A stretch of DNA of 51,862 nt, from the NCBI RefSeq assembly GCF_000759775.1, contig NZ_BBMY01000020.1:1-51862 (forward strand). The letters are read 5' to 3'. The stretch is from Escherichia albertii NBRC 107761 = DSM 17582. GTDB taxonomy: Bacteria > Pseudomonadota > Gammaproteobacteria > Enterobacterales > Enterobacteriaceae. A program made the position numbers and the translations under genes. How positions within the stretch are numbered: position 1 is the first letter of the stretch; the number at the start of each line of letters is the position of its first letter. The notes under the pieces are model-generated. The model saw nothing but the letters and a program-made list of their open reading frames with translations. It was not told the DNA's origin and did no database searches. This document shows, one piece after another, positions 19,905 to 29,853 of this stretch.

Positions 19905-21488
19905 ATGGAATGGATTGCCGATCCGTCTATCTGGGCTGGGTTAATCACGCTGATTGTGCTCGAACTGGTCCTCGGCATTGATAACCTGGTTTTTATTGCC
20001 ATCCTCGCCGAAAAACTCCCGCCGAAACAGCGCGACCGCGCACGAGTAACCGGGTTACTGCTGGCGATGTTAATGCGCCTGTTATTGCTGGCGTCAATTT
20101 CCTGGCTGGTCACCCTGACCCAGCCGCTGTTTAGTTTCCGCTCGTTTACCTTTAGCGCCCGCGACTTGATTATGCTGTTCGGTGGTTTCTTCCTGCTGTT
20201 CAAAGCCACTATGGAACTAAACGAACGGCTGGAGGGAAAAGACAGCAATAACCCCACTCAGCGACGCGGTGCGAAATTCTGGGGGGTGGTAACGCAGATA
20301 GTGGTGCTGGACGCCATTTTCTCACTCGACTCGGTGATTACCGCTGTCGGGATGGTCGATCATTTATTAGTAATGATGGCTGCCGTTGTTATCGCCATCA
20401 GCCTGATGCTGATGGCAAGCAAACCGTTAACACAATTTGTTAACAGCCATCCGACCATCGTTATTCTCTGCCTGAGCTTCCTGTTGATGATCGGCTTTAG
20501 CCTGGTAGCGGAAGGTTTCGGTTTCGTCATTCCAAAAGGTTATCTGTATGCCGCAATTGGTTTCTCGGTGATGATCGAAGCACTCAACCAGTTAGCTATC
20601 TTTAACCGACGCCGTTTTCTCTCTGCTAACCAGACCCTGCGCCAGCGAACCACTGAAGCGGTGATGCGTCTGTTAAGCGGGCAAAAAGAGGATGCGGAAC
20701 TGGATGCAGAGACCGCCTCAATGCTGGTAGATCATGACAACCAACAAATTTTTAATCCACAGGAACGGCGGATGATCGAGCGCGTGCTCAATCTGAACCA
20801 GCGTACCGTCAGCAGCATTATGACGTCGCGCCACGATATTGAGCATATTGATCTCAATGCGCCGGAAAAAGAGATCCGCGAGTTGCTGGAGCGAAACCAG
20901 CACACCCGTCTGGTAGTTACAGACGGTGACGATGCGGAAGATTTGCTGGGTGTTGTTCACGTTATCGACCTGCTGCAACAGTCGCTGCGCGGCGAACCGC
21001 TCAATCTGCGGGTACTGATTCGCCAACCGCTGGTGTTCCCGGAAACATTGCCGTTGTTACCTGCCCTGGAGCAGTTCCGTAATGCCCGTACCCACTTTGC
21101 TTTTGTGGTGGATGAGTTTGGTTCGGTGGAGGGGATTGTGACACTCAGTGACGTCACCGAAACCATCGCCGGGAACTTACCAAACGAAGCAGAAGAAATT
21201 GACGCGCGGCATGATATACAGAAAAACGCGGACGGTTCCTGGACCGTGAATGGTCATATGCCGCTGGAAGATCTGGTGCAATATGTACCGCTGCCGTTGG
21301 ATGAAAAACGGGAATATCACACCATTGCCGGGCTATTGATGGAGTATTTACAGCGTATTCCGCAACCGGGAGAAGAAGTTCAGGTGGGGGATTATTTGCT
21401 CAAAACATTGCAGGTTGAAAGTCATCGCGTGCAGAAGGTGCAGATTATTCCGCTGCGCAAGGATGGCGAGATGGAGTACGAGGTGTGA
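19905..21488 (+). CDS. yegH: TerC-family membrane protein with CBS and CorC domains YegH
   Basis: 527 aa inner-membrane protein of unknown precise function. Residues 1-235 are a TerC-like bundle of about seven transmembrane helices with acidic metal-type motifs ([13 protein letters not shown] near residue 20, [14 protein letters not shown] near 130). Two CBS domains follow (about 300-420) and then a CorC/HlyC C-terminal domain (about 430-520). The family is linked to metal tolerance or export by analogy with TerC and CorC; the substrate is unknown. Nearly identical to K-12 YegH, in contrast to the decayed DNA just upstream. The ERIC element lies 25 bases before its start. Confidence 0.95.
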   Translation: MEWIADPSIWAGLITLIVLELVLGIDNLVFIAILAEKLPPKQRDRARVTGLLLAMLMRLLLLASISWLVTLTQPLFSFRSFTFSARDLIMLFGGFFLLFKATMELNERLEGKDSNNPTQRRGAKFWGVVTQIVVLDAIFSLDSVITAVGMVDHLLVMMAAVVIAISLMLMASKPLTQFVNSHPTIVILCLSFLLMIGFSLVAEGFGFVIPKGYLYAAIGFSVMIEALNQLAIFNRRRFLSANQTLRQRTTEAVMRLLSGQKEDAELDAETASMLVDHDNQQIFNPQERRMIERVLNLNQRTVSSIMTSRHDIEHIDLNAPEKEIRELLERNQHTRLVVTDGDDAEDLLGVVHVIDLLQQSLRGEPLNLRVLIRQPLVFPETLPLLPALEQFRNARTHFAFVVDEFGSVEGIVTLSDVTETIAGNLPNEAEEIDARHDIQKNADGSWTVNGHMPLEDLVQYVPLPLDEKREYHTIAGLLMEYLQRIPQPGEEVQVGDYLLKTLQVESHRVQKVQIIPLRKDGEMEYEV

Positions 21489-21879
21489 TGGTATCGGTCA
21501 TATTACCCGATGCTGCGTAACGCCTTATAACTTCAGCAATGAAGCACTGTCTGTGGTAAACGGACATCACAGCGGGGTGTTGGTCCGGCTGTAAATCGCC
21601 GAATCGTTTCCTGTAGGTCGGGGCAGCCCACATGGATGTGGCTGAGGGCGCGTTTTACAGGGACGTTACCTCGCGCCCGTACCCAATAGCCGAAAGGAAT
21701 AAGATGAGGGGACCGCGCCAGCGGCGATTTACCGCCGGGAGCCCGGGTTGCCAGGGTGGTGGCGATTGAGCCCCCCTGGCACGTTCACCGGCTTGAGCGT
21801 TTCATAGTGGCGAGGAACATAAAGTGAACGGAACAGCCTTCGATCTTACATATTCAAAATATAATGGTGCCGCCACGAA
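21489..21879. other. Hairpin-rich non-coding stretch of unknown nature
   Basis: About 390 bases between convergent yegH and asmA without a credible gene. Four strong hairpins follow each other: agcccacat/atgtggct (21625-21643), gggcgcg/cgcgccc (21646-21678), cggcg/cgccg (21722-21737) and gccaggg/ccctggc (21750-21780). The density suggests a structured RNA or a relic of a mobile element rather than a simple terminator. Small frames inside it have no recognisable product. Confidence 0.55.
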
Positions 21880-21918
21880 CGCCTGATGCAACGCTTTTCG
21901 CGTCTTATCAGGCCTACA
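21880..21918. repeat. REP-type palindrome
   Basis: gcctgatgcaacgc and gcgtcttatcaggc form the typical REP stem, followed by ctac. It lies between the convergent ends of yegH and asmA. Confidence 0.8.
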
Positions 21919-21937
21919 GGACAGGCCACCTGGAAAC

Positions 21938-23791
21938 TTACAGCTTTTCCAGCAACTTCTTCACATCTTTGCCATTGCGCGAATCTTTATTCCGTTCAGC
22001 CCAATCATTCAGGCGGCGTTTGGCCTCATCCTGTAAGTGTTTGCGCAACAGCTGATCCACTTGCAGACTGTAGTTAAGTTGCTGCCATTTGCCGTATACC
22101 CGCAGTGGAACCGGCGTGGCTTTCAGGAAATCAATCAGCTTACTTTCGCCATTCCAGCCGCCAATGACGCGAATATCAAACTGGGTATCGCAAGTCTGCT
22201 CTGTCAGATTCAACGTTCCCGCCCCTGTCAGCGCCAGCATTGGCGATTGGCCCTGCATGTCGTTTAACGTCACAATGCCGTTATTAAGCGTCAGATCGGT
22301 AGTAAAACGCTCAAGGCGTGTCACGTTATCGAAGTTTTCAGCCGCTTTCACATCACCGCCGTTGCGTTCTACCGCCTGCTGGATCATTTGCTGGAAGTTC
22401 ATCCCTTCCATGCGTGTATCGGCCATTTCAATACGCGCCTGCCCTTGCCACTTATGGCGGAACGCTTCGGCATCAATGTCTGCGCCAGAGAAATCACCCG
22501 CCAGCGACATTTTTCCGGTCAGCGGAATAGGATAGTTGAACGCCTTCAGGATAGTGCCAATCTCAACGTTTTCCAGTCGCGGCTGAAAGGTTATTTGCGG
22601 ATTGGCAGACGTCGCATCCAGTGTTCCCGGCAACGAAACGAATCCACCGTTGAGTTTGCCTTGCAGTTGGGTAATTTCCAGCAAGCCCGATTTGTTGGTC
22701 ATTTGCGTGGCGACATTGGCAAAATTCATCCCACGCCAACGCACGTTATCGGCCTGCAACAAAATATCTGCGCTAAACCCTTTTAACCCCTGATAAGGCG
22801 GTTCATGAATGCGCGAAGAAATGACCGGACGCGGCAACATTGACTGATTTTGCCCTTGCTGAACAGCGCCATTGTTATTGTTCGCAGTTTCATTAAGCGC
22901 AATGAGGTTATCAAGATTCAACTGCGGAAATTGCAGTTTTAGCTGCCATTCCGGTTGCTCTGTCAGAGTCACCTGTGCTTGCCCACCAAACGTACTGTCG
23001 TTGGCGGTCAAATTAATCTGATTAAACGACAGGCGCTTAGAGGCTTCCAGCCATTGCGCCTGGAAACTTCCCTGCCCCTGAATGCCCTGTTTCGGTAAGT
23101 CCGCACCCTGCACTTGCCAGGTGATTTGCTCCACTACCGCCGTTAAATCATGCGGATAATCAGAAGCATCCACCGTACCTTTAAGCGACAGGCTAAGATC
23201 GCGCTGATCGCGATTAACGCGCCCGGAGAACTCAAACGAACCACGATGTTGTGGATCCTGCTCCATTTGCAGATGGATATTACGAATCGTAACCTGTTCG
23301 TCATCCTCATGCTGGAATACCAGCACGCTGTCGGCAACCTTCAGGCTGGAAATATCAAATGACCAACCGCGATCTTCAGACAGATCCGGCAAAGTATTGT
23401 CCCGCGGCGCAATGGGCGCGTTTTCATCGCGCACCTCTTTCGTCTGCGGCGTCAGTTGGATCACCGCCCCTTTCAGCATGACCTGCTGAACGTTCAGTTG
23501 ATGACTCAGCAGCGGCATAAGCGCCACATCAAGGCGCATATTATCAGCACGAACCAGCGGCTGGCTGGCGCCAGGGGCAGTGAGGGACATTCGCCCAGAG
23601 AGGATACTCAGTTGCGGCCAGACGTGCCAACGCAGCGGCCCGTCCAACTGCAATTGATAACCGCTACGTGCAGCGACCTGCTTCACCATATAGTCGCGGA
23701 AATCATTCGGATTCACCAGCAACACCAGCGCAGATAACCCGGCAACCAGTACGACCAGGAGTATCATCAGCGTCGTCAGAAATCGTCTCAT
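21938..23791 (-). CDS. asmA: AsmA, AsmA-family outer membrane assembly protein
   Basis: 617 aa inner-membrane-anchored periplasmic protein. One N-terminal transmembrane segment (LMILLVVLVAGLSALVLLV), then a long beta-rich periplasmic domain typical of AsmA, a relative of TamB and YhdP that is implicated in phospholipid or LPS homeostasis at the outer membrane. Full K-12 length. It follows dcd closely on the same strand, so the two may be co-transcribed. Confidence 0.95.
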   Translation of the reverse strand: MRRFLTTLMILLVVLVAGLSALVLLVNPNDFRDYMVKQVAARSGYQLQLDGPLRWHVWPQLSILSGRMSLTAPGASQPLVRADNMRLDVALMPLLSHQLNVQQVMLKGAVIQLTPQTKEVRDENAPIAPRDNTLPDLSEDRGWSFDISSLKVADSVLVFQHEDDEQVTIRNIHLQMEQDPQHRGSFEFSGRVNRDQRDLSLSLKGTVDASDYPHDLTAVVEQITWQVQGADLPKQGIQGQGSFQAQWLEASKRLSFNQINLTANDSTFGGQAQVTLTEQPEWQLKLQFPQLNLDNLIALNETANNNNGAVQQGQNQSMLPRPVISSRIHEPPYQGLKGFSADILLQADNVRWRGMNFANVATQMTNKSGLLEITQLQGKLNGGFVSLPGTLDATSANPQITFQPRLENVEIGTILKAFNYPIPLTGKMSLAGDFSGADIDAEAFRHKWQGQARIEMADTRMEGMNFQQMIQQAVERNGGDVKAAENFDNVTRLERFTTDLTLNNGIVTLNDMQGQSPMLALTGAGTLNLTEQTCDTQFDIRVIGGWNGESKLIDFLKATPVPLRVYGKWQQLNYSLQVDQLLRKHLQDEAKRRLNDWAERNKDSRNGKDVKKLLEKL

Positions 23792-23812
23792 GGCATCCTC
23801 AGTGGACCTGAA

Positions 23813-24394
23813 TTAGTCTTTATCGATTCGACTGGCGACCGCGCCCTGCTGGTTGCGATATTTCGCATCTTCACGACGGTTGTAAGGACGCGCAGCCGGG
23901 CCGGAAAGCGGCTCAAAGCTCAGCGCGCCAATTAACATGCCAGGGCGTAGCGCCAGCGGCAATTTACCGGAGTTATAAAACTCCAGCACAATGCAGCCAG
24001 ACCAGCCGGGATCGATACGGTGCGCTGTCACGTGAACCATTAGTCCCAGACGCGCCAGTGAAGAACGCCCGTCCAGCCAGCCAACCAGATCGGCTGGCAA
24101 TGTTACCGACTCCAGCGTAACCGCCAATGCCAGTTCACCTGGATGCAGGAAAAATGCCTCATCCTCATTGAGCACGATTTCATCGCTCATCACGCGATCA
24201 AGCGCAGCGCTCACTTCGTCCTTTGGACCGCTCAGATCAATAAATGCCGCCGTATGGCCACGGAAGGTACGAAATTTATTGCCCAACCGGACATCCACCG
24301 TTGCGCCATTAATACGCTCCACAGGTGGACGTGGGTTGATCGACAAACGGCCTTCATCAAGCCAGGCTTCAATATCTCGGTCACACAGACGCAT
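23813..24394 (-). CDS. dcd: dCTP deaminase
   Basis: 193 aa enzyme deaminating dCTP to dUTP, the main route to dUMP for thymidylate synthesis in enterics. Family motifs include [20 protein letters not shown] near the N-terminus, [13 protein letters not shown] with the conserved Arg-Ser-Ser and [21 protein letters not shown] with the catalytic-region residues. Full length; preceded by GGAGAAAATGCC at the start. It lies between udk and asmA on the same strand, as in K-12. Confidence 0.97.
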   Translation of the reverse strand: MRLCDRDIEAWLDEGRLSINPRPPVERINGATVDVRLGNKFRTFRGHTAAFIDLSGPKDEVSAALDRVMSDEIVLNEDEAFFLHPGELALAVTLESVTLPADLVGWLDGRSSLARLGLMVHVTAHRIDPGWSGCIVLEFYNSGKLPLALRPGMLIGALSFEPLSGPAARPYNRREDAKYRNQQGAVASRIDKD

Positions 24395-24485
24395 GGCATT
24401 TTCTCCTTTCGCGCATCACGCCCTCAACGCCAGTTACGTCAAGGGCGTACCAGGTTATCACTGAACGGTACATAATTCACAAAAC

Positions 24486-25127
24486 TTATTCAAAGAACTG
24501 ACTAATTTTCGCTTTCAATATATCGATGGCGATACGGTTTTTACCACCGCGCGGTACGATAATGTCCGCATATTGTTTGGAAGGTTCAATGAATTGCAGG
24601 AACATCGGACGCACGGTTTTTTGATATTGCGCCATTACGGAATCCATCGAACGACCGCGCTCGTTAACATCACGTTTAATACGACGCATCAGGCAGATAT
24701 CCAGCGGCGTATCAACAAAAATTGAGAAGTTCAGTTCGTCACGCAAACGCGCATCCGTCAGCAACAAAATGCCTTCGAGAATAATGACTTTCTTCGGTTC
24801 AACCGTCACCGTTTCTTTCATACGCGTATGTTCAACATAGCTGTATACCGGCAGGTCAATAGCCGAGCCGCGTTTCAGCGCCTGCAAATGCTCAAGCAGC
24901 AGGCTGTGATCCATCGCGCTGGGATGGTCGTAGTTAGTCTTAACACGTTCTTCCATCGACAGATGGCTTTGATCTTTGTAATAACAGTCTTCGGGAATTA
25001 CGCCGATGTGTTCATCGCCCACTTGTTCACGTAATTCACGATAAAGGGTACTGGCAATAAGACTCTTGCCGGAAGCCGATGCGCCAGCGATACCGATAAT
25101 GACGCACTGATGAGACTGATCAGTCAT
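24486..25127 (-). CDS. udk: Uridine/cytidine kinase
   Basis: 213 aa pyrimidine salvage kinase phosphorylating uridine and cytidine to UMP and CMP. The P-loop [11 protein letters not shown] is near residue 12; DHPSAMD, VEHTRM and the [12 protein letters not shown] lid motif follow. I start it at MTDQSHQ (ATG at 25125-25127) because that is the K-12 start; an in-frame ATG 63 bases upstream adds residues with no family match. Confidence 0.96.
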
Positions 25128-25190
25128 ATATTTAGCGACCTGATTAACCTGGATGTTAGGAAGGGGGCGCCTAAGCGCCAAACGCGACAA

Positions 25191-25444
25191 TTATAGGGAT
25201 TTCATCCGCGTGATACCAGTCGAATAGCGCTGACGCCATTTTCCCCCAATTGCTGGCAATCCATTCCCTGACGCAAATTTAATTGTTTGCCTTTAACGCA
25301 AAGTAAAAAATGTTATGCAGTATTGCGCAAATTATCCGTTACACACTCACTTTATGAACAATTAACATATTAAATGTAAAGCTTTTGTACTAGCATAAAC
25401 TCAGAGAACAATACTGATGACCTGGCCATGCGGATAGAGCAGTA
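25191..25444. promoter_or_regulatory. Divergent udk/dgcE upstream region
   Basis: About 250 bases between the divergently read udk and dgcE. It is AT-rich near dgcE (tatgaacaattaacatattaaatg) and should hold both promoters. No operator can be assigned with confidence. Confidence 0.5.
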
Positions 25445-28400
25445 ATGAGCAAACAATCACAGCATGTATTAATTGCCCTGCCCCATCCTCTGCTTCACCT
25501 CGTCAGTTTAGGTTTAGTCTCGTTTATTTTTACTCTCTTCTCGCTCGAACTGTCGCAGTTTGGTACGCAACTTGCGCCATTGTGGTTTCCCACGTCCATT
25601 ATGATGGTGGCGTTTTATCGTCATGCCGGACGCATGTGGCCGGGGATCGCGCTGAGCTGCTCGCTGGGGAACATCGCCGCCTCCGTACTGCTTTTTTCCA
25701 CCAGCTCACTGAACATGACCTGGACGGTAATCAACATTGTTGAAGCCGTGGTTGGCGCGATGCTGCTGCGGAAATTGTTACCGTGGCATAACCCATTGCA
25801 AAATCTGGCTGACTGGCTGCGTCTCGCATTGGGTAGCGCCGTTGTGCCGCCTGTATTAGGCGGTGTGCTGGTCGTTTTACTGACGCCTGGCGATGCTCCG
25901 CTTAAAGCGTTTTTAATCTGGGTACTTTCAGAATCCATCGGCGCACTGGCGTTAGTGCCGCTGGGCCTGCTGTTTAAACCACATTACCTGTTACGCCATC
26001 GCAATCCCCGGCTGTTGTTTGAAACGCTATTGACGCTAGCCATCACGCTGACATTAAGCTGGCTTTCGATGCTGTACCTGCCGTGGCCTTTTACTTTCAT
26101 CATTGTCTTGCTGATGTGGAGCGCTGTACGTTTGCCGCGGATGGAGGCTTTTTTGATATTCCTCACCACGGTGATGATGGTATCGCTGATGCTGGCTGCA
26201 GACCCTTTACTGCTCACCACGCCGCGAAACGACGTAATGAACAATATGCCGTGGTTGCCATTTTTGCTGATCCTCTTACCCGCCAACATCATGACTATGG
26301 TGATGTACGCCTTTCGCGCTGAACGCAAACATATTTCAGAAAGCGAAACACGTTTTCGCAACGCCATGGAATATTCCGCCATTGGCATGGCGTTAGTCGG
26401 CACCGAGGGTCAATGGCTGCAAGCTAATAAAGCGTTATGCCAGTTTCTCGGTTACAGCCAGGAAGAGCTACGCGCCCTCACTTTTCAGCAACTGACCTGG
26501 TCGGAAGATCTGAATAAAGATCTACAACACGTTGAAAAGTTGGTTAATGGTGAAATTAACACCTACTCGATGGAGAAACGCTATTACACCCGAAATGGCG
26601 ACGTTGTCTGGGCGCTGCTTGCGGTCTCATTAGTGCGCCACGCCGATGGCACGCCACTCTACTTTATCGCCCAGATTGAAGATATTAACGATCTCAAACG
26701 CACCGAGCAGGTCAATAAACAACTCATGGAGCGCATCACGCTGGCTAACGAGGCGGGCGGAATTGGGATTTGGGAGTGGGAACTCAAGCCCAATATATTT
26801 AGTTGGGATAAACGGATGTTCGAACTGTATGAAATTCCGCCACATATCAAACCAAACTGGCAGGTGTGGTACGACTGCGTGTTGCCGGAAGATCGCGAAC
26901 ACGCCGAAAAAGTGATTCGCGATTCATTGCAGGCGCGCTTGCCCTTTAAGCTGGAATTTCGCATCGCCGTGAAAGACGGTATTCGTCATATCCGCTCCCT
27001 CGCTAATCGGGTACTGAATAAAGAAGGCGAAGTTGAACGTCTGCTCGGCATTAATATGGATATGACCGAAGTTAAACAACTGAATGAAGCACTGTTCCAG
27101 GAAAAAGAGCGCCTACACATTACGCTGGATTCCATCGGTGAAGCAGTTGTCTGTATTGATCTGGCAATGAAGATCACCTTTATGAATCCGATCGCCGAGA
27201 AGATGAGTGGGTGGGCGCAAGAAGAGGCGCTGGGGGTTCCGTTGCTGACAGTGTTACATATTACCTTTGGCGACAATGGTCCACTGATGGAGAATATCTA
27301 CAGTGCAGATACCTCGCGTTCAGCAATTGAACAAGATGTCGTGCTTCACTGCCGTAATGGCGGCAGCTATGACGTACATTACAGCATTACGCCGTTAAGC
27401 ACTCTTGATGGCAGTAATATTGGTTCGGTACTGGTGATTCAGGATGTGACCGAATCACGCAAAATGCTGCGCCAGCTGAGTTATAGCGCCTCCCATGATG
27501 CTCTGACTCACCTGGCTAACCGCACCAGTTTCGAGAAACAACTGCGAACGTTGCTGCAAACGGTAAACAGTACTCATCAGCGGCACGCACTGGTGTTTAT
27601 CGACCTTGATCACTTTAAAGCGGTGAATGACAGCGCCGGGCACGCGGCAGGCGATGCCCTGCTGCGCGAACTGGCATCGCTAATGTTAAGCATGCTGCGC
27701 TCCAGTGACTTACTGGCACGACTCGGCGGCGATGAATTTGGCTTACTGTTGCCAGACAGCAACATCGAAAGCGCCCGTTTTATCGCCACACGCATTATTG
27801 GTGCGGTAAATGACTACCACTTTATATGGGAAGGGCATGTACACCGGGTCGGCGCCAGTGCCGGAATTACGCTGATTGATGGCTGTAATCATCAGGCCGC
27901 AGAAGTGATGTCGCAGGCAGATATCGCCTGTTACGCCTCAAAAAATGGCGGCCGGGGTCGGGTAACCGTTTACGAGCCACAGCAAGCCACGGCACATAGC
28001 GAGCGGACAGTCATGCCGCCTGATGAACAATGGCTGATGATTAAAGAAAATCAGCTCATGATGTTCGCTCACGGCGTTGCTTCGCCACGGATCCCGGAAA
28101 CATGTAATTTGTGGCTGATTTCACTTCAGCTCCAGAACGACGAAGGCAATGTTATTGATGAACACGTTTTTCGTCACGGCTTCAGCGATCCGGCGCTCAG
28201 TCACGCCCTTGACCGCAGGATATTGCATGAATTTTTCCAGCAAACGGCAAAATCGGCTGCCGATAAAGGATTAAGCATCGCCCTCCCCTTTTCCGTTGCC
28301 GGCTTAAGCAGCGTTACATTGGTAGACGAATTGCTTGAGCAACTGGAAAAAAGCCCGCTACCGCCGCGGTTGTTGCATTTGATTATTCCTGCTGAAGCCA

Positions 28401-28762
28401 TCATCGATCACGCACAGGCCATTCAAAAACTGCGACTGGCGGACTGCCGTATTGTGCTCAGTCAGGTGGGACGTGATCTACAAATTTTCAATACGCTGAA
28501 AGCAAACATGGCGGATTATCTGTTACTCGACAGCGAGTTGTCCGCCAGCGTACAGGGGAATTTAATGGATGAAATGTTGATTTCGATTATTCAGGGCCAC
28601 GCCCAGCGGTTGGGCGTAAAAACCATCGCTGGGCCTGTGGCGTTGCCGCTGGTGATGGATACCCTTTCCGCTATTGGTGTCGATCTGATTTACGGCGATG
28701 TGATTGCCAACATTCAACCGTTGGATTTACTGGTGGATAGCCGTTATTTTGCAATTAACTGA
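25445..28762 (+). CDS. dgcE: Diguanylate cyclase DgcE
   Basis: 1105 aa membrane protein (formerly YegE) that makes cyclic di-GMP and promotes curli and biofilm formation in E. coli. A MASE1 domain with eight or so transmembrane helices covers about residues 15-300. Three PAS domains follow (about 300-425, 430-550, 555-680), then a GGDEF domain with an intact LGGDEFGLL active site near residue 762, then an EAL-like C-terminus (about 860-1100) lacking the catalytic E-x-L motif, so it is not a phosphodiesterase. Full K-12 length and architecture. Start ATG follows agagcagta, a weak ribosome site. Confidence 0.96.
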   Translation: MSKQSQHVLIALPHPLLHLVSLGLVSFIFTLFSLELSQFGTQLAPLWFPTSIMMVAFYRHAGRMWPGIALSCSLGNIAASVLLFSTSSLNMTWTVINIVEAVVGAMLLRKLLPWHNPLQNLADWLRLALGSAVVPPVLGGVLVVLLTPGDAPLKAFLIWVLSESIGALALVPLGLLFKPHYLLRHRNPRLLFETLLTLAITLTLSWLSMLYLPWPFTFIIVLLMWSAVRLPRMEAFLIFLTTVMMVSLMLAADPLLLTTPRNDVMNNMPWLPFLLILLPANIMTMVMYAFRAERKHISESETRFRNAMEYSAIGMALVGTEGQWLQANKALCQFLGYSQEELRALTFQQLTWSEDLNKDLQHVEKLVNGEINTYSMEKRYYTRNGDVVWALLAVSLVRHADGTPLYFIAQIEDINDLKRTEQVNKQLMERITLANEAGGIGIWEWELKPNIFSWDKRMFELYEIPPHIKPNWQVWYDCVLPEDREHAEKVIRDSLQARLPFKLEFRIAVKDGIRHIRSLANRVLNKEGEVERLLGINMDMTEVKQLNEALFQEKERLHITLDSIGEAVVCIDLAMKITFMNPIAEKMSGWAQEEALGVPLLTVLHITFGDNGPLMENIYSADTSRSAIEQDVVLHCRNGGSYDVHYSITPLSTLDGSNIGSVLVIQDVTESRKMLRQLSYSASHDALTHLANRTSFEKQLRTLLQTVNSTHQRHALVFIDLDHFKAVNDSAGHAAGDALLRELASLMLSMLRSSDLLARLGGDEFGLLLPDSNIESARFIATRIIGAVNDYHFIWEGHVHRVGASAGITLIDGCNHQAAEVMSQADIACYASKNGGRGRVTVYEPQQATAHSERTVMPPDEQWLMIKENQLMMFAHGVASPRIPETCNLWLISLQLQNDEGNVIDEHVFRHGFSDPALSHALDRRILHEFFQQTAKSAADKGLSIALPFSVAGLSSVTLVDELLEQLEKSPLPPRLLHLIIPAEAIIDHAQAIQKLRLADCRIVLSQVGRDLQIFNTLKANMADYLLLDSELSASVQGNLMDEMLISIIQGHAQRLGVKTIAGPVALPLVMDTLSAIGVDLIYGDVIANIQPLDLLVDSRYFAIN

Positions 28763-28779
28763 ATATTGCCAATACTCAT

Positions 28780-28865
28780 TGCCGGATGCGACGCTGCGCG
28801 TCTTATCAGGCCTACAAATTGCTCATTCCCCAGAACGGATAAGGCGCTCGAGCCGCATCCGGCGA
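28780..28865. repeat. BIME: two inverted REP palindromes
   Basis: A REP unit starting gccggatgcgacgc (28781-28814) is followed after about 20 bases by an inverted unit ending ccgcatccggcg (28836-28864). It fills the gap between the convergent ends of dgcE and alkA. Confidence 0.9.
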
Positions 28866-28871
28866 CCAGCG

Positions 28872-29720
28872 TCATGCTTCGTCTGGTTGCCAGCCCTCCG
28901 TATACCAGATATGCAATAGCGCATAAGAACGCCAGGGTCTCCAGCGTTCGGCATAACGGCGGATTTGTGCAGACGTCATTCCCGGAAATCGCTGTTTAAT
29001 CAAATAATCATCTGGCAAAAAAACGTCTTTCGCCTGCCAGCCGCGTAAGGCGAAATAATTTGCCGTCCAGCGTCCGATACCTGGAAAAGTTTGTAACCTT
29101 TTCATCGCTTGCTCAATATCGTCAGGCGTCGTTATCGGTAAGGAGCCCTCCAGCACCGCACTGGCTAAATGAATCAGAGCTTCTGCCCGTTTCAACGGCA
29201 TCCCTAGCGCTTTCAGCGCCAGCGGATCGGCTGCCGCCAGCCGTTGTGGTGTCGGAAAGCAGACATAATCAGGAAAATCATCCAGCCGTTCACCATATAA
29301 CTGCGCCACTTTGGCGGTCAGTTTTGCCGCCATCGCCACACTCACCAGTTGGCCTAAAATGGCGCGCACGCCCTGTTCAAAAGCATCAACGCTTCCGGGT
29401 AAACGCAAACCAGGTCGCGCCGCACCTAACGCGTCCAACGCGCCGTTAACCATCTGCGGATTACATTGCAAGTCAAACAAACGACTGATTCTCACCAGAC
29501 ACTCGGTTGCAACCGGTTCTAATCCCGTACTCAAGTTCAACTGTAGTGAATGGTTGTCGATATCTGGCACAACCGTCACCACGCCTCGATGTTCTCCCAC
29601 CGCCAGGCTGCGGGCATAATAATTGTCAGCAACCGTTTCCACACCACTCACTGCACGAGCAGCGAGAAATCCCAACATCCACGACCAGTCATAAGGCGGT
29701 TGCCAGTTCAGGGTATACAT
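28872..29720 (-). CDS. alkA: DNA-3-methyladenine glycosylase II
   Basis: 282 aa base-excision repair enzyme that removes 3-methyladenine and other alkylated bases; part of the adaptive response. N-terminal AlkA_N domain, then the HhH-GPD glycosylase fold with the hairpin LQTFPGIGRWTANYFALRG and catalytic Asp in DVFLPDDYL. Start is at MYTLNWQ (ATG at 29718-29720) with AAGGAG upstream; a longer in-frame reading extends 34 residues without family support. By eye it differs from K-12 AlkA at roughly one residue in ten in the first half, more than most neighbours do. Confidence 0.96.
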   Translation of the reverse strand: MYTLNWQPPYDWSWMLGFLAARAVSGVETVADNYYARSLAVGEHRGVVTVVPDIDNHSLQLNLSTGLEPVATECLVRISRLFDLQCNPQMVNGALDALGAARPGLRLPGSVDAFEQGVRAILGQLVSVAMAAKLTAKVAQLYGERLDDFPDYVCFPTPQRLAAADPLALKALGMPLKRAEALIHLASAVLEGSLPITTPDDIEQAMKRLQTFPGIGRWTANYFALRGWQAKDVFLPDDYLIKQRFPGMTSAQIRRYAERWRPWRSYALLHIWYTEGWQPDEA

Positions 29721-29772
29721 CGCATCTCCTTGTTCATCCGCTTTCAGCATAAACGTTATCCAGACGCTACGC

Positions 29773-29780
29773 TTTGCTTT
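29773..29780 (-). promoter_or_regulatory. Ada box of the alkA promoter
   Basis: The minus strand reads aaagcaaa, the Ada-binding sequence of E. coli alkA, about 50 bases upstream of the start codon, followed at promoter distance by a tatgct -10 candidate. Methylated Ada would activate alkA from here. Confidence 0.7.
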
Positions 29781-29853
29781 CATATTCCGGTTGTCGCGAC
29801 AGCAACATTTCGCTAAAGTCACGCCCCTTCTTCACCGGCATGGGGATTATTTC

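Noticed and set aside
21445..21633. 62-residue minus-strand open frame at the yegH 3' end
   Set aside because: It overlaps the end of yegH and the hairpin-rich stretch; no domain is recognisable, although prophage origin of this DNA remains possible.
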